Assembly: GCA_028688175.1 (NCBI GenBank)
Contig: JAQTYS010000136.1
Coordinates: forward strand, 1-7,176
Source of the DNA: Methanothrix sp.
Lineage (GTDB): Archaea; Halobacteriota; Methanosarcinia; Methanotrichales; Methanotrichaceae
Direction of reading: 5' to 3'
Length of the DNA: 7,176 nucleotides
The first letter of the stretch is position 1; every line of letters begins with the position of its first letter. Shown here piece after piece: positions 1 to 5,358 of the stretch. The notes below the pieces were generated by a model. It was not told the origin of the DNA, ran no database searches, and was given only the letters and a program-made list of their open reading frames with translations. The position numbers and the translations under genes are program-made.

Positions 1-1
1 C

Positions 2-175
2 GTAGCGGGAAGAAATGCTCGCGACATCCTCAATACTCTCATCGAGATGAGTTTGGTCAGCCGCCTGGACCATGCCGGATACCTCGGTCGCGAACTGGAG
101 AAGGCAGAGATCGCTCTTCGCCTGAAAAGAAGCTATGTTCAAGACGAACCGCTCTGGTCCTCTGAGAAACGTTAA
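2..175 (+). CDS. DUF4346-like, dihydropteroate synthase-related protein, C-terminal part
   Basis: This is the last 57 codons of a gene that begins before the window, read in the second frame and ending at a TAA. The segment runs from NARDIL through SLVSRLDHAGYLGREL to SYVQDEPL. From memory this pattern (SRLDHAxYLGREL, AEIAL, SYVQDEPL) is typical of the C-terminal DUF4346 domain of the archaeal dihydropteroate synthase-related proteins found in methanogens, which are suspected to act in pterin metabolism. That role is an assumption about the family and the piece seen here has no catalytic motif I can name. The tail is charged and hydrophilic, with no membrane segment. The stop codon overlaps the TATA box of the next gene, so that gene is probably not simply co-transcribed with this one. 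Confidence 0.7.
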   Translation, partial: VAGRNARDILNTLIEMSLVSRLDHAGYLGRELEKAEIALRLKRSYVQDEPLWSSEKR

Positions 176-180
176 ATATT
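172..180 (+). promoter_or_regulatory. TATA box for the leaderless gene at 203
   Basis: TTAAATATT overlaps the stop codon of the preceding gene. Its centre (about 176) is 27 bases before the A of the ATG at 203, which is the usual distance from an archaeal TATA box to the transcription start. No Shine-Dalgarno sequence lies between 181 and 202. Together these suggest that the transcript begins at or next to the ATG. Confidence 0.5.
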
Positions 181-202
181 TGGTCTCGCGACATAATTGC
201 GA

Positions 203-1072
203 ATGAAATCTATAGCTAAGGCTTTTGCTATCTTTGTTGGCATTGTCATGGTACTGTCCGCCTTTGCAAGTTTCGTGATGATGGGAGGCGACCAGACCGA
301 GAACGTTGTTGTGCCGTCGGGCGATGGCTCTTTGCAGACCTTCGGGGTACAGGGCCGCTATGTGGAATGGGACTTTGAGGGACTGGCGGATGCCTTGCAG
401 ATGTCTCCGGAGAGCACCGTCATGGCATACTGGATCAACCTGACTGCATCGCCCAACCTAACGCAGGCGGTAGCTGCAGCCTTGCCTCAGTCCATGGGCC
501 TTCATTACGCAGACCAGATTCATAGCAACAACAAGATTGAAAAGCTGGCCAATGCCAATTTCAATGGCACCTGGACTGAGTTTCATGAGGTCAAGCCATA
601 CCCGGTTGGCTATGGCGGCCTGGTAATACCATATCAAGATTACATGATGATCCCCGCGGGAGCCGATTATTCCATTGTGTTTGGAAAGCCGGCCCTCTTT
701 GGCCCGCAGGACTCTGTAAAGCAGGTCCTGGATGTGATCACAGGCGGATTGGCAACACAAAGCTTCACACTAATCGGTGATGATAATGCCGACCTGCAGG
801 TGGCGGCTCTGGGCAGCGGCGGCAAGAGTATGCCCCTCTCCGGTGGATACAAGGAATTTTACCTGGGTGTAAATGTGGCAAAAAGCCAGGCTCAGGGCTT
901 TAATCTGAGCGCCCGATATCTGCAGCCCGATGCCGCCGCGAGCAGCAAGATTGGAGAAACCGCTACGAAAAACAATCTCAGCTACTCTACCATTGGTGAC
1001 GAGATGGACTTATCTGGATCAGTGGCTCCGGAAAATCTGCAAAGCGTGCTTATGGCTCTTCTTGGGCCGTAG
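203..1072 (+). CDS. Exported or membrane-anchored protein of unknown function, 289 residues
   Basis: I do not recognise this family with confidence. The N-terminus (MKSIAK, then a hydrophobic stretch over residues 7-27) is a signal peptide or a single membrane anchor, so the remaining 260 or so residues should lie outside the cell. The body is mixed alpha/beta in character, rich in Gly and aromatic residues, and carries five N-glycosylation sequons (N79, N85, N121, N234, N258), which fits surface exposure. There are no repeated domains, no metal-binding cysteines and no obvious catalytic motif. The ATG at 203 is preferred over the in-frame TTG at 197, because the TATA box at 172-180 puts the transcription start at about 203 and no ribosome binding site precedes either codon. 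The gene stands alone between the DUF4346-like gene and the ribosomal operon and reads in the same direction. It may be a lineage-specific methanogen surface protein. Confidence 0.75.
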   Translation: MKSIAKAFAIFVGIVMVLSAFASFVMMGGDQTENVVVPSGDGSLQTFGVQGRYVEWDFEGLADALQMSPESTVMAYWINLTASPNLTQAVAAALPQSMGLHYADQIHSNNKIEKLANANFNGTWTEFHEVKPYPVGYGGLVIPYQDYMMIPAGADYSIVFGKPALFGPQDSVKQVLDVITGGLATQSFTLIGDDNADLQVAALGSGGKSMPLSGGYKEFYLGVNVAKSQAQGFNLSARYLQPDAAASSKIGETATKNNLSYSTIGDEMDLSGSVAPENLQSVLMALLGP

Positions 1073-1079
1073 CGCAACC

Positions 1080-1084
1080 TTTTT
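1080..1084 (+). terminator. Short T-tract after the exported-protein gene
   Basis: Five T residues lie eight bases after the stop at 1072. Archaeal RNA polymerase terminates at oligo-T in the coding strand without needing a hairpin, so this could end the upstream transcript. The tract is short and sits directly in front of a possible TATA element, so the assignment is weak. Confidence 0.25.
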
Positions 1085-1090
1085 ACATAT
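1082..1090 (+). promoter_or_regulatory. Possible TATA box of the rpl7ae operon
   Basis: TTTACATAT is the most TATA-like stretch between 1073 and 1185. It would place the transcription start near 1113 and give the operon a leader of roughly 70 bases, long enough to hold the structure at 1151-1172. The match is imperfect and no strong BRE is visible. Confidence 0.3.
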
Positions 1091-1150
1091 GGAGTTAAAG
1101 GCTGTTCTAATCTGAATCGTCTAATTCGTTTAGGCGTTTTTGCGATGAAT

Positions 1151-1172
1151 GATGATGGGCGAGCTGCCCGGA
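1151..1172 (+). promoter_or_regulatory. Kink-turn-like stem in the rpl7ae leader
   Basis: GGGC (1157-1160) pairs with GCCC (1166-1169) around a GAGCT loop, and a T1156-G1170 wobble extends the stem. The next bases on each side are GA (1154-1155) and GA (1171-1172), which is the tandem sheared G-A arrangement of a kink-turn, with GAT (1151-1153) as a possible three-base bulge. L7Ae is the classic kink-turn binder, and autoregulation through a leader kink-turn is known in other archaea. The Shine-Dalgarno follows at once at 1172-1179. The weak point is the outer C-helix: beyond T1150-A1173 no good pairing is visible. Confidence 0.3.
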
Positions 1173-1185
1173 AGGAGATTAAATT

Positions 1186-1554
1186 ATGGCAAGACCAATA
1201 TTCGTAAGATTTGATGTTCCAGCAGAGCTGGCTACCATGTCTCTTGAAGCCCTTGAAATGGCTCGCGATACAGGAAGAATAAAGAAGGGAACCAACGAAG
1301 CCACCAAGGCCATCGAGCGCGGTGTAGCTCGCCTGGTTATTGTCGGAGAAGATGTTACCCCTCCTGAGATTGTAGCACATATTCCAGCTCTTTGCGAAGA
1401 GAAGAAGACACCATACATTTATGTTAAAAAGCAGAGCGAGCTTGGCGCTGCTGCCGGCCTGAGCGTAAAGAGCGCAGCTGCAGCAATCGTGGAGCCCGGA
1501 AAGGGAAAAGAGTTGCTTGATGAAATCGTCCAGAAAGTGGCAGCTTTGAAGTAG
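1186..1554 (+). CDS. rpl7ae: Large ribosomal subunit protein L7Ae
   Basis: L7Ae is a 50S subunit protein that binds kink-turns in rRNA; in archaea it is also the core protein of box C/D and H/ACA guide RNPs and a subunit of RNase P. The 122-residue length is normal for the archaeal protein. The RNA-binding signature KKGTNEATK (33-41) is intact, including G35, T36, N37, E38 and K41. The hydrophobic strand ARLVIVGEDV, the segment TPPEIVAHIPALCEE and the specificity loop around residues 83-92 (GLSVKSA follows) are also family-typical. A good Shine-Dalgarno (AAGGAGAT, 1172-1179) precedes the ATG. It is the first gene of a tight operon, with rps28e only 10 bases downstream. The leader may carry an autoregulatory kink-turn. 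The identification is secure. Confidence 0.97.
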   Translation: MARPIFVRFDVPAELATMSLEALEMARDTGRIKKGTNEATKAIERGVARLVIVGEDVTPPEIVAHIPALCEEKKTPYIYVKKQSELGAAAGLSVKSAAAAIVEPGKGKELLDEIVQKVAALK

Positions 1555-1564
1555 GTGATATCCG

Positions 1565-1777
1565 ATGGAGGATGATAACGGAGTAGCGGCAGAAGTAATT
1601 GAGGTCATCGGCGTTACCGGCATGCATGGTGAGGCGACGCAGATAAAATGCCGTATCCTGGAAGGCAATAATAAGGGCCGTATTATCACCAGGAACTGCA
1701 TGGGACCGATCCGCATGGGCGATGTCATGATGCTGCTCGAGACTGCCAGAGAAGCCAAGAAGCTTACCAGCAGGTGA
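1565..1777 (+). CDS. rps28e: Small ribosomal subunit protein S28e
   Basis: This is a 70-residue OB-fold protein of the 30S subunit, shared by archaea and eukaryotes and located near the mRNA exit region. Family marks are the strand AEVIEVIGVTGMHGEATQIKC and the conserved C-terminal block RNCMGPIRMGDVMMLLETAREA, close to the usual RNxxGPxRxGDxLxLxExEREA. The length is normal, apart from a short acidic N-terminus (MEDDNG). The Shine-Dalgarno AGGTGAT (1553-1559) overlaps the stop codon of rpl7ae and lies five bases before the ATG, so the two genes are probably translationally coupled. It lies between rpl7ae and rpl24e, the standard euryarchaeal order. Confidence 0.96.
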   Translation: MEDDNGVAAEVIEVIGVTGMHGEATQIKCRILEGNNKGRIITRNCMGPIRMGDVMMLLETAREAKKLTSR

Positions 1778-1783
1778 AGGTAG

Positions 1784-1954
1784 ATGGAAATAAGAAAGTG
1801 TTCCTTTTGCAATAAGACCATCGAGCCGGGAACTGGCAAGCTTTATGCCAAAAAGGACGGCACGGTCTTTTACTTCTGTTCAGCCAAGTGCGAGAATAAC
1901 GTAGCTCTTGGTCGCGTAACGAGAAGAATCAAATGGGCCAGAAAGGGGGCATAA
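1784..1954 (+). CDS. rpl24e: Large ribosomal subunit protein L24e, zinc-ribbon type
   Basis: This gene encodes 56 residues and is easily missed because of its size. It is a 50S subunit protein with a four-cysteine zinc site: C6-x2-C9 in KCSFCNKTIEPGTGKLY and C32-x3-C36 in FYFCSAKCENN. Both pairs have the family spacing, and the basic end VTRRIKWARKGA contacts rRNA. The archaeal form is this short, unlike the longer eukaryotic protein. AGGTGA (1772-1777) overlaps the rps28e stop and lies six bases before the ATG, indicating coupling. The TAA stop is in the same reading frame as the following ndk gene, with no further stop between them. Confidence 0.96.
   Translation: MEIRKCSFCNKTIEPGTGKLYAKKDGTVFYFCSAKCENNVALGRVTRRIKWARKGA
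1945..1949 (+). promoter_or_regulatory. Shine-Dalgarno of ndk, supporting the CTG start at 1958
   Basis: GGGGG inside the end of rpl24e can pair with the CCUCC core of the 16S 3' end, with one G-U wobble. It lies eight bases before the CTG at 1958. The first ATG of the frame, at 1985, has no comparable site in front of it (the preceding bases are GAGCGAACCTTTGTC). The site therefore decides in favour of the CTG. Confidence 0.5.
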
Positions 1955-1957
1955 GCC

Positions 1958-2416
1958 CTGGCAGAGATAGAGCGAACCTTTGTCATGGTAAAGCCTGATG
2001 GTGTGCAGCGCGCGCTCATTGGCAAGATATGCCGGCGCATTGAGGAGAAGGGCTTCAAGATAGTGGCTATGAAGCTCACTTTGATGCCGGTGGAGAAGGC
2101 CAAGGAGCACTATGCAGAACATGTGGGCAAGAAATTTTATCAGGACCTGGTAGATTTCATCACCTCCGGACCCTCCGTATCAATGGTGATTGAGGGGCGG
2201 GGCGCAATTGCCGCCATGAGGAAGATGAACGGCGCTACCAATCCGGTTGATGCCGTCTCTGGGACCATTCGAGGAGACCTGGCCATAGAAACCGGACGAA
2301 ATGTGGTGCACGGCTCGGATTCGGCTGTCTCTGCAGCTCGCGAGATAGCGCTGCATTTCAGCCCTAGCGAACTGGTGGCCTACAAGCGAATAGATGAAGC
2401 ATGGCTTTATGAATGA
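1958..2416 (+). CDS. ndk: Nucleoside diphosphate kinase, probable CTG start
   Basis: The enzyme transfers the gamma phosphate of ATP to NDPs through a phosphohistidine and keeps GTP available for translation. Started at the CTG (read as Met), the protein is MAEIERTFVMVKPDGVQR and so on, 152 residues, the normal size. In this numbering the active-site residues fall exactly where they do in human Nm23-H1: K12, Y52, R88, T94, R105, N115 and H118 (in NVVHGSDS). The first ATG, at 1985, would remove residues 1-9, which include most of the first beta strand just before K12, and would leave a 30-base gap in an operon whose other gaps are 10 and 6. No ATG, GTG or TTG occurs between the rpl24e stop and 1985. 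The usual Pro at position 101 (PGTIRGD) is Ser here, while P96 is kept. Function is secure; the start is an inference. Confidence 0.93.
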   Translation: MAEIERTFVMVKPDGVQRALIGKICRRIEEKGFKIVAMKLTLMPVEKAKEHYAEHVGKKFYQDLVDFITSGPSVSMVIEGRGAIAAMRKMNGATNPVDAVSGTIRGDLAIETGRNVVHGSDSAVSAAREIALHFSPSELVAYKRIDEAWLYE

Positions 2417-2420
2417 GATC

Positions 2421-2442
2421 AGGCAGGATTCATTTTCTGCCT
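2421..2442 (+). terminator. Hairpin after ndk
   Basis: AGGCAG (2421-2426) and CTGCCT (2437-2442) form a perfect six-base-pair stem around a ten-base loop, four bases after the ndk stop. It is followed by a pyrimidine-rich run and by a T5 tract at 2483-2487. This could end or attenuate the ribosomal operon transcript, or protect its 3' end. No U-run directly follows the stem. Confidence 0.4.
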
Positions 2443-2457
2443 CCTCTCATCGGAGCC

Positions 2458-2464
2458 TTTAAAT
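2458..2464 (+). promoter_or_regulatory. Probable TATA box of infB
   Basis: TTTAAAT in an otherwise A/T-rich 100-base gap between ndk and infB. With the usual archaeal spacing, transcription would start near 2488, giving a leader of about 28 bases. This would let infB be expressed separately from the ribosomal genes, although read-through from ndk remains possible. Confidence 0.4.
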
Positions 2465-2516
2465 TCTTAAAATGAAATGTAATTTTTAGACTTACTTCTT
2501 TCAGGGCGCGACCAGT

Positions 2517-4325
2517 ATGCAACATAAGTCCAAAAAGGCCGGCAAAGCTAAGGGCGATGAGTCCAACCTCAGAACACCCATAGTAGTGGTGATGGGACAT
2601 GTGGACCACGGCAAAACATCTCTTTTAGATAAGATCAGAGGAACGGCCGTTGCCAAGGGTGAAGCCGGGCTCATTACCCAGCACATTGGAGCCACAGAGG
2701 TTCCGCTAAGCGTGGTGCAGGATTTTTGCGGATCGCATTTCGGCAAAGAGATGCAGATTCCAGGATTGCTGTTCATCGACACGCCGGGACATCATGCTTT
2801 TACCTCTATGCGAAGTAGAGGCGGCTCTCTGGCAGATCTAGCTGTGCTGATTGTGGACGTTAACGAGGGCTTCCAGCCCCAGACCGTCGAGTCCTTGGCC
2901 ATTCTCAAGCGTTTTAGGACACCATTTGTGGTCGCCGCCAACAAGATGGATCGCATCAGCGGCTGGCACTCCGTTGCTAATGCTCCTTTTGCTAAGAGCA
3001 TTAAGGCACAAAGCGCAAGGGTGTCCGAGTCGCTGGATACCAGGATCTACGAGTTGGTAGGAGAACTCTACAAGAATGGATTTGATGGGGACAGGTACGA
3101 TCGGATCACCGACTTTACCAAGACGATTGGAATTGTGCCCATCAGCGCCATCACCGGAGAAGGGGTTCCCGACATTCTCATGATACTGGTTGGTCTGGCT
3201 CAGAGATTCTTGAAGAATAATCTGTTGCTGACGGCCAGCGGCCCTGGTATGGGCACAATCTTAGAGGTAAAAGAGGAAAAAGGCCTGGGGACGACTCTGG
3301 ACGTCATTCTCTACAACGGCGAATTCAACTCGGGCGATACGGTAATTGTGGGCACGGCCCATGAGCCGATCGTCACAAAGATCAGAGCCCTGCTAAAGCC
3401 CAAGCCTTTGACGGAGATTCGAAGCGAGGAGAGATTTCTGCCGGTAAAGCATGTGACTGCTGCATCTGGTGTAAAGATTGCGGCACCCAAATTGGAAAAT
3501 GCACTGGCAGGATCAACCATTCGCGTGGTGGCAAGCGCTGAAGAGGTAGATGCTCTTACCAGGGAGCTGAAATCAGAGCTCGAGGCGGTGCGTATCGATG
3601 CAGAGAGCGAGGGCGTGATTTTGAAAGCTGATGCTATCGGCTCGCTGGAAGCGTTGGTAGGCGAGCTGAAGGCCAAGAATATTGCCATTCATCATGCCGA
3701 TGTAGGGCCTGTTTCCAGAAGAGATGTGATCCGCGCGTCAGCCATCAAAGAACCCCTGCTTTCTGTGATTTTGGCATTTAATGTGGAAATCTTGCCCGAT
3801 GCCATCAGCGAGATTCAGAAGACCAATGTACCGGTTTTTTGCAGCGATATAATTTATAGCATTTTGGAGAACTACGACCAGTGGACTGAGGAGCAGAAGA
3901 TGCGCATAGAGCAGGAGCGGCTTGAGGCAGTTATCCGGCCCGGTGCCGTGCGTCTTTTGCCGGACTGCGTCTTTCGTCAGTCCAGGCCGGCCATTGTTGG
4001 CGTGCAGATCATAGGTGGCGTGATCCGGACCCATGTTAATTTGATGAGAGAAGACGGTGCCAATGTGGGTGAGATTAGGGGTATCCAGGCACGTAATGAA
4101 AATGTCGGCTCAGCGACTGCCGGACAGGAAGTGGCCATCTCCATCGATGGACCTACTGTAGGCCGACAGATCCATGAAGGCGATATCCTTTATGTCAACA
4201 TTCCCGAGAAGCATGCTCGCATTGTGGAACTGGAGCTGAAGCCCAAGCTGGCGGAGGATGAGCGCGAGGTGCTGGAGAATTTCCTGGAGATCAAGCGCAA
4301 GAAGGAACCATTCTGGGGAAGATAG
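2517..4325 (+). CDS. infB: Translation initiation factor aIF5B, GTPase
   Basis: aIF5B (the archaeal IF2/eIF5B homologue) promotes subunit joining and stabilises initiator tRNA on the ribosome, using GTP. The 602-residue length is normal for the archaeal protein. All GTPase motifs are intact: G1 GHVDHGKTS (27-35), switch I QHIGATE (55-61), G3 DTPGH (88-92), G4 NKMD (142-145) and G5 SAITG (210-214). Domain II (beta barrel) spans roughly 230-330, domain III about 350-440, and domain IV the remainder, ending in the characteristic KRKKEPFWGR. A lysine-rich tail of about 18 residues precedes the G domain. No intein interrupts the motifs, as sometimes happens in archaeal infB. The ATG at 2517 is the only sensible start, since an in-frame TAG lies at 2487. 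The Shine-Dalgarno is weak (AGGG, 2503-2506). Confidence 0.97.
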   Translation: MQHKSKKAGKAKGDESNLRTPIVVVMGHVDHGKTSLLDKIRGTAVAKGEAGLITQHIGATEVPLSVVQDFCGSHFGKEMQIPGLLFIDTPGHHAFTSMRSRGGSLADLAVLIVDVNEGFQPQTVESLAILKRFRTPFVVAANKMDRISGWHSVANAPFAKSIKAQSARVSESLDTRIYELVGELYKNGFDGDRYDRITDFTKTIGIVPISAITGEGVPDILMILVGLAQRFLKNNLLLTASGPGMGTILEVKEEKGLGTTLDVILYNGEFNSGDTVIVGTAHEPIVTKIRALLKPKPLTEIRSEERFLPVKHVTAASGVKIAAPKLENALAGSTIRVVASAEEVDALTRELKSELEAVRIDAESEGVILKADAIGSLEALVGELKAKNIAIHHADVGPVSRRDVIRASAIKEPLLSVILAFNVEILPDAISEIQKTNVPVFCSDIIYSILENYDQWTEEQKMRIEQERLEAVIRPGAVRLLPDCVFRQSRPAIVGVQIIGGVIRTHVNLMREDGANVGEIRGIQARNENVGSATAGQEVAISIDGPTVGRQIHEGDILYVNIPEKHARIVELELKPKLAEDEREVLENFLEIKRKKEPFWGR

Positions 4326-4337
4326 GCGAACCGGACT

Positions 4338-4354
4338 TTCCAATAAAATTGGAA
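4338..4354. terminator. Bidirectional hairpin between convergent genes
   Basis: TTCCAAT (4338-4344) and ATTGGAA (4348-4354) form a perfect seven-base-pair stem with a three-base AAA loop. It sits between the end of infB (4325) and the end of the minus-strand gene at 4362, so it can act on both converging transcripts. No long T-run follows on either side. Confidence 0.5.
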
Positions 4355-4361
4355 CCTCTCA

Positions 4362-4904
4362 TCAACTAATTTGATCACTTCTGTCAATGAGCAGATTCTC
4401 CTGCATATCAGATGCCAGAGCAAGTAAGTTAACATAATGCATCATGGCTTCGCAAACTTCGCTCATGGCTTTATTAAACTCCTCATATCTAGCCCACTTT
4501 TTCTCATGGTCTTGAGGTGAATCAGATTCCTTCCTGGTCCGTTCATACTCTGCCAGCAGAGGATGCCATTTCATCATGAACGGCCTTAATATCAAGTCTA
4601 GAACTTTGATAGATAGATATCCAAAGGATAATTGCCCTTCAGCCCGAGGGCGCGCTATCGTGGGACCATACTTTCGCAAGATCTCCCTTGTCACATCGAA
4701 TAGCTTGTAAAGAGATGACAGACTGATCCTCAGCAAGCTCATCTCCGGTTTCACATAGGCCACAGGAATTCGAGTCACTATCTCTACATACATGTCCCAG
4801 GCTGCCTTTCGCTCATTTTCTGTTGGATACCAGATTCCTTCGATAGTCTTCATAAGGCCGTCTTGAGAATAAGGTATTGATACATTGCAAGCTGATTCAT
4901 TCAT
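4362..4904 (-). CDS. Conserved-looking cytosolic protein of unknown function, 180 residues
   Basis: There is no signal peptide or membrane segment, and the protein looks almost entirely helical. Notable blocks are WYPTENERKAAWDMYVEIVTRI (25-46), LLRISLSSLYKLFDVTREIL (58-77), KYGPTIARP (78-86), LSFGYLSIKVLDLILRPFM (92-110) and KWHPLLAEYE (112-121), followed by a charged stretch and a helical tail. I have a memory of similar short proteins with SLYxLFxxTREILRxYGP and LRPxLxxWHPLL in many bacteria and some archaea, some perhaps near signalling or conflict genes, but I cannot name the family. No catalytic motif is evident, and a scaffold or helical adaptor is as likely as an enzyme. The ATG at 4904 starts one base after a hairpin whose loop holds the only GGAAG-like ribosome binding site. 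The gene is convergent with infB and stands apart from its upstream neighbour. Confidence 0.8.
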   Translation of the reverse strand: MNESACNVSIPYSQDGLMKTIEGIWYPTENERKAAWDMYVEIVTRIPVAYVKPEMSLLRISLSSLYKLFDVTREILRKYGPTIARPRAEGQLSFGYLSIKVLDLILRPFMMKWHPLLAEYERTRKESDSPQDHEKKWARYEEFNKAMSEVCEAMMHYVNLLALASDMQENLLIDRSDQIS

Positions 4905-4905
4905 T

Positions 4906-4923
4906 TTAATGCTTCCGCATTAA
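4906..4923 (-). promoter_or_regulatory. Perfect inverted repeat abutting a start codon
   Basis: TTAATGC (4906-4912) and GCATTAA (4917-4923) form a perfect seven-base-pair repeat with a four-base spacer. On the minus-strand mRNA the spacer reads GGAA, a GNRA-type tetraloop, and the stem ends one base before the ATG at 4904. It could be an RNA hairpin that hides the start region or, as DNA, an operator for a dimeric repressor. Confidence 0.5.
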
Positions 4924-4982
4924 CATCTGCAATTTTGGTAATTAACCTTTTCCTGAAAATTTTGCATCAATCTGATTAAATT

Positions 4983-4988
4983 AAAAAA
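4983..4988 (-). terminator. T-tract terminator after the sequon-rich protein gene
   Basis: Six A residues on the plus strand give a T6 tract on the minus strand, starting seven bases after the stop codon at 4995. The surroundings are very A/T-rich. An oligo-T of this kind is a standard archaeal terminator. The same stretch may also contribute to the promoter of the 180-residue gene. Confidence 0.4.
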
Positions 4989-4994
4989 TATAAA

Positions 4995-5297
4995 TTATGT
5001 TGTAAATCTGTATGCAATTGTGTTGGACTGTATGGAATTAGGCAAGGTTATGCCTTTGAACTTGTTCGAAACGGGAATTGTGCTCATGGGATTCTTAATA
5101 GCAATCGTCTTGCTGGCTGGATTTGTGATATTGGTTTGATTCGTGATATTTGTCTCGTTTAAAACATTGGCTTGATTCATAGCATTCTTGGATAAGCTGC
5201 CAAGGAAGATCATCTTCCCGGTGGTTGCACCTTGCTGTACTGATTGCGCCAAGCCGATAATTAAAAGGAGAAGCATAACGCCAATTAAGAGTCTCAT
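4995..5297 (-). CDS. Small exported protein with four tandem N-glycosylation sequons
   Basis: A 100-residue protein of unrecognised family. Residues 1-18 (MRLLIGVMLLLLIIGLAQ) are a clear signal peptide or anchor, so the rest is outside the membrane. The central part contains N47-E-T, N50-I-T, N53-Q-T and N56-I-T in direct succession, so every third residue is a potential glycosylated Asn. The rest is rich in Ser, Thr, Ile, Lys and Asn, with no cysteines and no predicted enzyme motif. An excellent Shine-Dalgarno GGAGGT (plus-strand 5304-5309) lies six bases before the ATG. A hairpin terminator separates it from the OB-fold-like gene upstream, and I see no clear TATA box, so read-through from that gene is possible. 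It may be a heavily glycosylated surface linker or stalk peptide; this is inference. Confidence 0.75.
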   Translation of the reverse strand: MRLLIGVMLLLLIIGLAQSVQQGATTGKMIFLGSLSKNAMNQANVLNETNITNQTNITNPASKTIAIKNPMSTIPVSNKFKGITLPNSIQSNTIAYRFTT

Positions 5298-5332
5298 AGA
5301 TTAACCTCCACCATGCCGGTAGAAGACTCATG

Positions 5333-5349
5333 AGCAAAAAAGGTTTGCT
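5333..5349 (-). terminator. Hairpin with T-run between two minus-strand genes
   Basis: On the minus strand AGCAAA and TTTGCT form a six-base-pair stem around CCTTT, and a T6 run (plus-strand 5336-5341) spans the loop and the 3' arm. It begins ten bases after the stop at 5359. It probably ends most transcripts of the OB-fold-like gene before the sequon-rich gene. Confidence 0.45.
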
Positions 5350-5358
5350 TATCAGCTT

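Noticed and set aside
982..1839. A 285-codon open frame on the minus strand across rpl7ae and rps28e
   Set aside because: It lies antisense to two certain ribosomal protein genes, has a composition without domains, and shows no ribosome binding site.
2254..2274. Ser in the Ndk loop as a natural Killer-of-prune variant
   Set aside because: The Killer-of-prune proline is position 96 in human numbering, and it is conserved here (TNP). The Ser is at position 101, a different residue.
1985..2416. ndk starting at the ATG at 1985
   Set aside because: It removes most of the first beta strand and has no ribosome binding site; the CTG at 1958 fits length, numbering and spacing.
2595..4325. An intein in infB
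   Set aside because: All GTPase motifs are continuous and the protein has the normal length.
5124..5159. A CRISPR-like or tandem-repeat element
   Set aside because: The repeat is short, imperfect and in frame with a coding sequence, so protein-level repetition explains it. No spacer pattern exists in the window.
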